From CAWATZ01 sp963784995 (GTDB taxonomy: Bacteria > Planctomycetota > Planctomycetia > Gemmatales > Gemmataceae): a DNA stretch of 64,000 nucleotides. Within the stretch, counting starts at the first letter, position 1. The number at the start of each line of letters is the position of its first letter. Shown here one piece after another: positions 39,337 to 50,061 of this stretch. The notes below the pieces were generated by a model. That model saw only the letters and a list, made by a program, of their open reading frames with translations, did not search any database and was not told the origin of the DNA. A program made the position numbers and the translations under genes. The DNA lies in assembly GCA_963784995.1 (NCBI GenBank), contig CAWATZ010000002.1, positions 806,001-870,000 of the forward strand, read 5' to 3'.

Positions 39337-41154
39337 ATGTCCACCCTGAACTCTGGCTCCGCTACCCTGATCGGCGTCGGCTTCGACACCGCACGCTACG
39401 GTCACCACGTCACCTTCTTGCGGGCCGACTTGCAACCGGCCTGCCCGCCCTTTGATTTCCCCGAGTCCCGCGCTGGCTACGACCGCGTCGCCGCTCAGTT
39501 CGACGACCTGCGCCGCCGCTGGCCCGACGTCCATTTCCACATCCGCCTCGACGTGGCCGGCCAATATGCCGCCAACCTCGAGGCCTTCCTGCGGACCTTG
39601 CCTGGCAACAGCACCCTCAGCGTCGGCGAACCGGGACGCAATGCCAGCTACCGAAAGGCCCTTTTCCCCAAACGCAAGGCCGACCCCGTCGAGAGCCTCT
39701 GCGCTGCCCGTTTCGCCGTGCGCGAGCTGCCCGCAGCGGTGCCAGAGCGGCCTCAGGCTCTGCAGCAACTGCGTGAGATCGTGGCTCGACTGCAAACGCA
39801 AGTGCGGCAGAGCACCCGGCTGACCAATCAATTGCACAACCTGCTGGCGCGTGTCTTCCCCGAGTTGGCCACCCTGGCCAAGGACCTGCAAGCGCAGTGG
39901 GTCTTGGGCCTGCTGCAGCGCTATCCGACACCGGCACAACTGGGGCGTGCCCACTTGAATACCTTGAGCGCTCTGCCCCATGTTTCTGCCGAGTTGGCCC
40001 AGGCACTGCGGCAGGCGGCACGCAGCAGCGTGGCCAGTTGCACTGGTGCCGTGGCCGAGCAACTGGTCAGGCAACTGGTCGGGCAGTTGGCTGACTGCCT
40101 GGCCCAGGAAGAGCAACTGCACCAGTTGATGACCAGCACCTACCGGCAACTGCCCGTGCCCAACCATCTGGAATCGATCCCTGGGATCGGTCCAGCCACG
40201 GCCGCTGTGCTGACTGCCACCGTGGTGGACATCAAGCTGTTCGCCACGCCGGACCGCCTGGTCGGTTACTTCGGCATCTTTCCGGAGGAGGAGGCCTCCG
40301 GCTGCGACCGGGACGGTACACCCAAGACGGGCAGGCAGCAACGCATGTCACGCAAGGGCAATGACTTGGTACGCAAACACCTCTGGCAAGCGGCGTTGTC
40401 GGCCATCCGCTGGAACCCGGCGGTGCGTGCCTTGCACCAGCGCTTGCATGGGCGGGGTGTCCGTGGGGATGTGGTGGTGGGCCACTGCATGCGGAAGCTG
40501 CTGCACCTGGTTCACGCCATCTGGCGGACCGGCCAGCCGTTTGATCCAGACTACTATCCCTGGGCAGGGACAGCAACGCCACAAGCAAGCGTCGAGCCAG
40601 CGCTGCCAGGCCAATCGGGATCGACCCAGGAGGCCGCAGTCAGCACGGCCGAAGAAGGAGTGGTAGCGGAGCAAGCTGCTGGCCACAAGCAGCAAGGAAG
40701 TCCTGCACAGACAGTGGTCACAGCAGCTAAAGCCACGATACCGCAAGAGCCGCCACCGGGCAAGGCAACTGCGGTGCCAGCCGAGCCCAGAGCAGGGGCC
40801 GAGGGTGCAGCGGGTAGGGGGAGTATCGATTATGCGGCGCTGCGTGCGCAGGTGAGCATGACAGCGGCATTGCGTGCGTTGGACTGGTTGGAGCGGTTGT
40901 CTGGGCCAGACCCGCAGCGACGTGGTCCGTGCCCCATCCATGACAGCCAGCAGCGGCGGCACCGCTCCTTCTCGGTCCACCTGGACAAGGGCGTCTTCCA
41001 GTGTTTCCACGCCGGCTGCGGGGCGCACGGCAATGTGCTGGACTTGTGGTCGGCGGTGCGTGGCTTGCCGTTGTACGAGGCGGCGCAGGACCTGGCGCAG
41101 ACGCTGGGCATCGCTCTGCCACAAACGCCCGGCACAGAGAAGAGGAACCCGTAA
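39337..41154 (+). CDS. IS110-family transposase fused to a C-terminal CHC2 (primase-type) zinc finger
   Basis: 605 residues from ATG 39337 (GAGGA at 9 bases; ATG 39322 is an alternative). Residues 5-160 form the DEDD/RuvC-like domain (LIGVGFDTARYGHHV; RLDVAGQYAANL; KRKADPVESLCAARF). Residues 275-395 form the C-terminal transposase domain (LESIPGIGPATAAVLT, HhH-like; GRQQRMSRKGNDLVRKHLW). A Pro/Ala/Gln-rich linker spans 405-495. Residues 497-595 are a DnaG-like CHC2 finger (PCPIHDSQQ, FSVHLDKGVFQCFHAGCGAHGNVLDLW; likely ligands C532, H535, C556, C561). In the acidic tetrad the expected Glu is Asp72 and the expected last Asp is Glu119. Ser338 matches the serine of the C-terminal domain. The frame is intact, so the element may be active. 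Confidence 0.85.
   Translation: MSTLNSGSATLIGVGFDTARYGHHVTFLRADLQPACPPFDFPESRAGYDRVAAQFDDLRRRWPDVHFHIRLDVAGQYAANLEAFLRTLPGNSTLSVGEPGRNASYRKALFPKRKADPVESLCAARFAVRELPAAVPERPQALQQLREIVARLQTQVRQSTRLTNQLHNLLARVFPELATLAKDLQAQWVLGLLQRYPTPAQLGRAHLNTLSALPHVSAELAQALRQAARSSVASCTGAVAEQLVRQLVGQLADCLAQEEQLHQLMTSTYRQLPVPNHLESIPGIGPATAAVLTATVVDIKLFATPDRLVGYFGIFPEEEASGCDRDGTPKTGRQQRMSRKGNDLVRKHLWQAALSAIRWNPAVRALHQRLHGRGVRGDVVVGHCMRKLLHLVHAIWRTGQPFDPDYYPWAGTATPQASVEPALPGQSGSTQEAAVSTAEEGVVAEQAAGHKQQGSPAQTVVTAAKATIPQEPPPGKATAVPAEPRAGAEGAAGRGSIDYAALRAQVSMTAALRALDWLERLSGPDPQRRGPCPIHDSQQRRHRSFSVHLDKGVFQCFHAGCGAHGNVLDLWSAVRGLPLYEAAQDLAQTLGIALPQTPGTEKRNP
39337..41154 (+). mobile_element. IS110-group insertion element (coding part; ends not defined)
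   Basis: The transposase gene identifies the element. Its left end lies somewhere in 38760-39336 and its right end before the clpC terminator at 41431. No terminal inverted repeats or target duplication could be identified, as is normal for IS110. The flanking genes (DUF1559 and clpC) look unbroken, so insertion was intergenic. Confidence 0.7.
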
Positions 41155-41430
41155 AGGGAACCCGTGGAGCGGACGGAAGGTCAGCGGCCAAAGGCAATCG
41201 GCAGACGACAAACAGCCAAGAACCCTCGAACCCGGAAACACCATGCGAACACAACGGAAAAACGGGCGTTATCACGCCAAACGCCCCTTGACTTTGAACG
41301 TTGCATCTGCCACCTGCCAGGGGATTCGGGACCCGGCCGCCCCCGGAAGACCCGGATCGAAATGGCAAGGACCAGATCTTCCTCCTCGATCCGAACGAAT
41401 GACCCGCGATTCATGGCGGTGGGGATAGCG
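41155..41430. other. Spacer between the IS110-type gene and clpC
   Basis: 276 bases. The plus strand stays fairly open but shows no start with a ribosome site and no recognisable protein. It probably contains the right end of the insertion element. Confidence 0.4.
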
Positions 41431-41465
41431 CAACTAAAAGGGGCCGACCCAATCGGGTCGGCCCC
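41431..41465 (-). terminator. Rho-independent terminator of clpC
   Basis: On the minus strand, an 11-bp GC stem (GGGGCCGACCC / GGGTCGGCCCC, 41455-41465 and 41440-41450) with a 4-base loop is followed by TTTTAG. It lies 28 bases after the clpC stop. This is the clearest intrinsic terminator in the window. Confidence 0.85.
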
Positions 41466-41492
41466 CTGTGTTATTTCCCGGCTCCGCGTCAC

Positions 41493-44060
<2,568 letters not shown>

Positions 44061-44450
44061 TCTAGACGTCTCCGACAATCCCCGTCCGCCCGGCCTGGGA
44101 GAGTCGCCGAGGGGGTGTGGGGAGCAGAACTTGGATGTCGTCTCTGTCGTCTTCGCCTCCGGCGGACCGGAGGGCTGCCCCTGGATTCAGTATACGCGGC
44201 CCGTCCTGGGAGGTGTATCAATCTGTGCCACGTTGTCCAGGACGGTTCAAGGGTTCAAGTGGTGTGTTCGGGGAGAGAGAAGGTGGCCAACCCTGAATCC
44301 CTTTGTGATTGTAGTGTGATGGGGAGGACAAATCAAGCGAGGGTGCCCGGCTGCGCGACCCAAGCGGGCTGAGCGGACTTTCCGGTCCCGCGGCGGCGCT
44401 TCGGGCTGGCTGGGCGGGGTGGCGGCGGGATACAATCTTGGAAAGGTCGC
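44061..44450. other. clpC-dnaJ divergent intergenic region
   Basis: 390 bases. Promoters for clpC (minus) and possibly for the DnaJ gene (plus) must lie here, together with a palindromic repeat at its right edge. No CIRCE-like inverted repeat (TTAGCACTC-N9-GAGTGCTAA) was found, so HrcA control is not supported. Nothing else recognised. Confidence 0.4.
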
Positions 44451-44553
44451 CGAGCCGCGCACGCAGCGCCCGAGCCGCGCACGCAGCGCAGCGGAGTAAG
44501 CGGCCCTGCGGGCTCCCAGACCGCTTACTCCGCTGCGCTGCGTGCGCGGCTCG
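44451..44553. repeat. Palindrome with perfect 33-bp arms (CGCACGCAGCGCAGCGG family)
   Basis: Arms 44471-44503 and 44521-44553 (CGAGCCGCGCACGCAGCGC... and its complement) around a 17-base loop; a half copy sits at 44451-44469. A second member is at 49001-49080 with the same arms but a different loop, 4.4 kb away. It lies just upstream of the DnaJ gene, so a promoter-proximal hairpin would be in its leader. Confidence 0.88.
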
Positions 44554-44592
44554 GCGGGCCCCGATTGTCTCCGAACGCGAACAAGAACCACC

Positions 44593-45515
44593 ATGCCACG
44601 CGATTACTACGAGGTGCTGGGCGTGCCGAAGACCGCCTCGGAGGCGGAGATCAAGAAGGCCTACCGCAAACTGGCCCGCGAAAACCATCCCGACCGCAAC
44701 CCCGGCGACAAGCAGGCCGAGGCGCGCTTCAAGGAGGTGCAGGCCGCCTACGACGTACTCAGCGACAAGACCAAGCGCGAGCAATACGACCGCTTCGGCT
44801 TCGCCGGCCCCCAGGGAATGCCCGGCGGCGGTGGCGGAGGTTTCAACTGGGGCGCCGGCGGTCCCGGCAGCCCTGGCGTGCAGATCGACCCCGCTGACCT
44901 CGAAAGCATCCTGCGCCAGTTTGGCGGCATGGGTGGGATGGGTGGCATGGGCGGCGACTTTGATACGGGCGATCTGTTCAATCAGCGCCGGCGGGGCGCG
45001 GCCGGCGGCCGGCCCCGCCGGCCGAGGCCGAGGCGGAGGTGGCCATTCCGTTCAAGACCGCCGCCCTGGGAGATACGGTCACGCTCACGGTCGATGGCCG
45101 GCAGCTGGAAGTCAAGGTGCCGGCCGGGGTCGAGGACGGCAAGAAGCTCCGCCTGGCCGGCCAGGGGCCCGAGGGCAGCGATCTGCTGCTCAAGCTGAAG
45201 ATCGAGCCGCACCCCTACTTCCGGCGCGAGGGGAACAACCTGGTGGTGGAGGTGCCGATCAGCGTGGCCGAGGCTGTCCTCGGCGGCAAGATCGACGTGC
45301 CCACGCTGGAGGGAACGCAACTGACGGTCAAGGTGCCGCCCGGCACGTCCAGCGGCGCCCGGCTGCGGCTGCGCGGCAAGGGCATCAAGGGCGGCGATCA
45401 GTACGTCGAGATCAAGATTGTGGCGCCCAGCGGGATCGACGAGCGCAGCCGGGACCTGATCGAGGAGTTCGCCCGCCGTAATCCGCAGGACCCACGGGCC
45501 GGCGTGCCGTGGTAA
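44593..45515 (+). CDS. DnaJ-family co-chaperone (CbpA/type II J-protein), frameshifted
   Basis: About 307 residues from ATG 44593. J domain at residues 1-70 with the HPD motif ([13 protein letters not shown]), a Gly/Phe-rich region ([17 protein letters not shown]), no CxxCxGxG zinc finger, and the two C-terminal peptide-binding barrels ([65 protein letters not shown]). This is therefore a type II/CbpA-like J-protein that would stimulate DnaK. One base is off near 45010-45030 in a GC-rich stretch; the restored frame reads [12 protein letters not shown] and ends at 45515. Weak ribosome site. Close to clpC but on the opposite strand. Confidence 0.86.
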
Positions 45516-45599
45516 GCGCTTCCAGAGGAACTTTTCCCAACGCACCCGTGCGATTTTCCGGCAGCGGGCCTCTATACTCGCAAAAGGAGGGTCCTTGCC

Positions 45600-48500
45600 G
45601 TGAATCCGACGTTGCACGTTCCGCTCGACGACCTGCGTTCGTTGCTGTACCAGCAGTCCCAGGAAGGCCAGAGCGACGGCCAGCTGCTCCAGCGTTACAC
45701 CGAAACGCGGGACAGCGACGCCTTCGCGGTCTTGCTGCGGCGCCATGGATCGCTGGTGCTGAACGTGGCCCGGCGCGTTGTCGGCGATCACCAGACCGCC
45801 GAGGACGTGTTCCAGGCCACGTTCCTCACCCTGGCCCGGCGTGCGGTGACGATCCGTCGGGCCGAGTCGCTATCTTGCTGGCTGCACGGGGTCGCCTTCC
45901 GCCTGGCCGTGCGGGCCCGCCGTACCGTGCTCCGCAGCCGCCAGCGGGAGACGCTGGCTCGCCCCGCCTTGCCGCCGACTCCGCTCGACGAACTGACCGC
46001 CCGGGAGTTCCTGGCCGTGTTCGACGAAGAACTCCAGGCCCTCCCGGAGGCCTACCGCGGGCCGGTGTTCCTTTGTTGCCTGGAGGGTCTGTCCCAGGAA
46101 GAAGCAGCCCGGCAGCTCGGCTGCTCTCCCGGTTCGCTGAAAGGCCGGCTGGAACGCGGACGCAATCGGCTGCGGACCCGGCTTGTGCAGCGCGGCTTGA
46201 CGCTCCCCGCCGTGCTGGCCGGACCTGCGCTCCTCGCCGGCTCGGTGCTTGCCGCGCCTTCTGCCCTGGTCCAGTCCACGCTGCAGGCGGCAGTGAGAGG
46301 CAGTGGCGGCTCCCCGGCTGCGCTCGCCCTGTTGCCGGGCGCGTTTCCCTTGCTTGGCGTCGGGAAGCTGCGCCTGGTCTGCGCCCTGGTGCTGCTCGTT
46401 GTTCTCGCCGGCGGTGGGGTTGGAATGCTGGCACAACGCCCCGGAGTCCCGAAGGAGAATGAGCCACCCGTTACCTTGGCGGCGAACCAAGCAGGTCAGG
46501 AGCCCGCGCCTCCCGCCAAACGTGTCGATCTGCACGGCGACCCTCTGCCCGATGGGGCGGTGATGCGCCTGGGCACGCTGCAACGCCGGGCCGTGGGGGC
46601 GCACCTGGCGCTGACTCCTGACGGCAAGTCGATCATTGGCTTCCGCGGCGGCAAATACGTTCACGTCTGGAACGCGGACACGGGCAAACTGCGTGAGACC
46701 CGTGCGCTGGACACGCAACCGTGGGATCATGCGTATCTCTCGGCCGATGGCCGCTGGCTCGTCACCGACGGATTCGAGCAAGGGTCGATGCTTCTCTGGG
46801 ACGTGGCGACGAGCAAGCAGGTACGCAAGCTGACGATCAAGGGGGCTGGCTCCCTCATGCCGGTCGCGTTCTCGCCGGACGGCAAGAAAGTCGCGGCGAC
46901 CGGGAACGCCGGTGACCGCCACTACCTCCGCGTCTGGGAGCTGGACAGCGGCAAGGAGGTCTTTGCCCAGGAGGTCCGCGTGAACGCCGGCAGCGATCAG
47001 CTGGTCTTCACTCCCAACAGCAAGCGACTCCTCGCCTCATTCATGTCAATCTACGAGGGCATGTCCTGCTGGGACCTCGCCACTGGTCAGCGTGTATGGC
47101 AAAACAAAGAGTTCACGCCCAGCTCGATGGCCTTCACGCCGGACGGCAAGGTCCTCAGCACCATCGCCCGCTCCCCGCTGGTCGATCTCGCCACCGGAAA
47201 ACCGGTGCCGGCGGCGAAGTTGCCCCCGCTGAAGTGGGAGAACCGACTCGGCCTCACGCCGGATGGCCGGCTGCTGTTTGTCTCGACGGCCGGCGGCGTG
47301 ATCGTCTGGGACTGGGTGGCGGGCAAGGATCTGCGCACGCTGAGCGGTGCCGGCGAGGAGTTCCTGATCGCCCCCGATGGCAAGACTCTCGTTACCAACA
47401 ATGGCTCCTTACAGCGCTGGGACCTGGCCACGGGCAAGCCGCTCTGGACCGACAACTTCGAGCAAGGGCACGTCGGCGAGGTGGTCGCGGTTGCCTTCTC
47501 GGCCGACGGCAAACGGCTGACTTCCGGCTCGACGGATGGGACTGTTCGCCTCTGGGACGTCTCGACCGGCAAACCGCTTTTCGTCTGGCGCGGACACGAA
47601 GCCTGGCGGCCGGTGCGCGTCTGGCGCTGGGCCAGGGCCGGCGTGACCGCCCTGGACATGAGTCCGGACGGTCGCTGGGTGATTTCTGCCGGAAGTGAGG
47701 AACGCATCCAGTTGTGGGATGCGTCAACCGGAAAGAACGTCACGTCGATCACGCTGCCTGGACGCGAACGTGGGGAAGATCGAGCGCCGGGTCTATCAGC
47801 TGCGCATCAGCCCCGACGGGGCCCAGGCCGTGGGGTTGTTCGGCGCGGAAGGATTCAGCTTCGCCGTCGGCGACAGTCCCCCGGAACCTACCCACAAAGT
47901 TGCCACCTGGGACCTGAAGACGGGCAAGCTGAGGGTTGTGCATCCGGTGGCCAGCAGCGGCTCGCGGGCCCTCTCGCCGGACGGACGGACTTTCCTGTCC
48001 GATGGGGTTTTCATTGACGTGGCGTCGGGCCTGAAAATCGGTCAGCTGGAAGGAGCGAAGCACGTCGGCCAGGGAGAGCCGCTGGGCTTTTCGGCCGATG
48101 GCGCCTTGATCGTCGGCGGGCTCAGCAAGGAGACTCAGAAGGACGGCCAAACCTACGTCTCCGCGGACGGCCTGGGCGTTTGGGAAGCCGCCACGGGCAA
48201 GAAGATCGCTCACCTGAAGCCAAAGTCGTGGGTCGCGCAGCCGGCCTTCCACCCGAACACGCGCTTTGTCGTCACCAACGACCTGAACGGCATTCAGCTG
48301 TGGGACGCGCTCGCGGGCAAGGTCGTTGTGCGCCGGCCCATGCCCGAACAGGTGCGCAGCAGCAGGACAGCCGGCAGTTTCGCGGGGTGTCTGGCCTTCA
48401 CGCCGGACGGTCGCCGGCTCGCCACCGGACATCCCGACAGCAGCATTCTCCTGTGGGACCTGCCGTTGCCACCGTCACAGGCTGAACCGCTGACCGCCAG

Positions 48501-48990
48501 GGCATTCGAGGACCTCTGGACCGATCTGGCGAGTCCGGACGCGGCCCGGGCCTGGCGGGCTGTCTGGCGGCTTGCCGACGGAAACGCCGGGACGTTACCG
48601 TTCCTCCGCGAACGCCTGAAGCCGGTCCGGCCGGCGCCTGCCGACCAGGTGCGCCGGTTGATCGAGGCCCTCGACAACGACTCCTACGACAAGCGCCAGG
48701 AGGCGGTGAAGCGCTTGAAGGAGCTGGGGCTGCCTGCCGAACCCGGCTTGCGCGGAGCCTTGCAGGGCAAGCCGTCGGCGGAGCAGAAACGCCTGATCGA
48801 AGAGATCCTGACCGAGCTGGGGACGCCGCGGCTGCCCGAGGCGGCGGCGCTGCGCGATCTGCGAGCGATACCCGTGCTGGAGCGCATCGGCTCTGGCGAA
48901 GCGCGGCGCATCCTGGCCGACCTGGCGAGCGGCGTGGAGTCGGCGTACCTGACGCGCACGGCACGAGGGGCCCTGGCGCGGCTGCCGTGA
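45600..48990 (+). CDS. ECF sigma factor fused through a membrane helix to a WD40 propeller and helical repeats, frameshifted
   Basis: About 1,130 residues. GTG 45600 with AAAAGGAGGG 9 bases upstream. Sigma-2 region at about residues 25-105 (DAFAVLLRRHGSLVLNVARRVVGDHQTAEDVFQATFLTLAR), sigma-4 region at 130-200 (LPEAYRGPVFLCCLEGLSQEEAARQLGCSPGSLKGRLERGR), a membrane helix at about 260 (LVCALVLLVVLAGGGVG), then a large WD40 propeller (FSPDGKKVAATGN, FSADGKRLTSGSTDGTVRLWDVST) and a C-terminal helical-repeat region. It matches planctomycete ECF sigma factors with C-terminal sensor extensions, in which the propeller would face the periplasm. The G run at 47772-47775 appears one base too long; removing one restores the frame to the TGA at 48990. 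Confidence 0.88.
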
Positions 48991-49000
48991 GAACGGGCTG

Positions 49001-49080
49001 TCGGAGCCGCGCACGCAGCGCAGCGGAGTAAGCGGTTGCCAAGGGCCGCTTACTCCGCTGCGCTGCGTGCGCGGCTCCGA
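49001..49080. repeat. Palindrome with 35-bp arms between convergent genes (CGCACGCAGCGCAGCGG family)
   Basis: Arms 49001-49035 and 49046-49080 match perfectly, loop of 10 bases. It lies exactly between the stop of the sigma-WD40 gene (48990) and the stop of the SUMF1 gene (49088), so it may terminate both. Same arms as 44471-44553. Confidence 0.88.
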
Positions 49081-49087
49081 CGAAACC

Positions 49088-50058
49088 TCAACTTCCCGGC
49101 CGCCAGCCCGGATAAAACGCCGGCCGGAAGCCGGTCCAGAAGTTCCGCCGGATGATCGACAGCTTGCGCCGATGGCTGCTGACCATCCGCTTCGGCGCTC
49201 GCCGCAGGAAGCAGCTGCCGCGCACCGGGGCATATCCGGGTCCGCCTTGATCTTCGGGACGGTCGGCCAGGGAGCGGGAACCTGGGCGGGATCGTCATTC
49301 TTGGTGTACTGGCACCACTCCGACACGTTGCCGATCATGTCCTCGCAGCCGTAGGGCGTCCGCGTCTGCGGGAAGCTGCCGACCGGGCACGTTTTGTCTC
49401 CGTACAGCTGGGCCAGGCGCGGCTTGTCGCGAGCTTGCGGGACCTTGCCGCCCCACGGATAGAGCCGGCCCTCCGGACCGCGCGCCGCCTTCTCCCAGTG
49501 CCATTCCGTCGGCAGCGTCAGGCCCGCCCAGCGGCAGTAGTGCAGGGCATCGACGTATGACACCCAGACCACCGGCGAGGACTCCGCTTTCGCCGGGATC
49601 GCGTCATCCTCCCAGTGCGACAGGAACAGCTCGGGATCGGGATGACCGTCCGGCGGCACGTACTCGGTCTGCTCCAGGAAGCGGGCAAACTGGGCGTTGG
49701 TCACCGGATGGCGGGCCAGCGAGAAGCCGGGCGCCTCGACCCGCTTGCGGTTGCGCTGGTCGCCGACCCAGAACGGTCCGGGAGGAATCCAGATCATTTC
49801 CGAGCCATCGATGGGATTGATCCAGGATTGCACCGGCGCGGGACCGGCTCGCCAACTCGGCTTGCCGGCCGGCAGCGGCTGGACCAGGCCGTTGTCCACC
49901 GCGTAATCGATCAGCACGCCGAGGTCGGGATCGCCCACCGCCTCCAGGGCGATCTCCCACGCCCGCCGCACCCGCTGGCCGGCGTTGGCCTCGCTGCTCA
50001 GACCCTTCAACTCGGCCAGCAGCGTGTCGGTCCGATCGTTCGCCTTGCTTGCGCTCAT
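49088..50058 (-). CDS. SUMF1/FGE-like (formylglycine-generating-enzyme family) protein, coupled to the reverse transcriptase; frameshifted
   Basis: About 323 residues. A helical N-terminal part (residues 1-75, LLAELKGLSSEANAGQRVRRAWEIALEAVGDPDLGVLIDYA) is followed by an FGE/SUMF1 domain: EMIWIPPGPFWVGD, FSLARHPVTNAQFARFLEQT, PVVWVSYVDALHYCRWAGLTLPTEWHWEKAARG, GCEDMIGNVSEWC. One base is missing near 49221-49230 (MPR then VRGSCFLRRAPKR); the restored end is FWTGFRPAFYPGWRPGS with TGA at 49088. The fold is that of C-type-lectin-like FGE proteins; the active-site Cys pair of true FGE is not evident, so enzyme activity is uncertain. Start ATG is 3 bases after the RT stop, with its AAGGAGG inside the RT gene. 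Confidence 0.85.
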
Positions 50059-50061
50059 GGG

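Noticed and set aside
44061..44592. CIRCE/HrcA heat-shock operator upstream of clpC or the J-protein gene
   Set aside because: No TTAGCACTC-N9-GAGTGCTAA-like inverted repeat was found; the only strong symmetry belongs to the dispersed palindrome at 44451-44553.
49088..49230. The SUMF1 gene tail as the variable repeat matching the fragment at 52559
   Set aside because: The two C-termini share only the family pattern; their DNA differs at many non-adenine positions, so they are not a template/variable pair.
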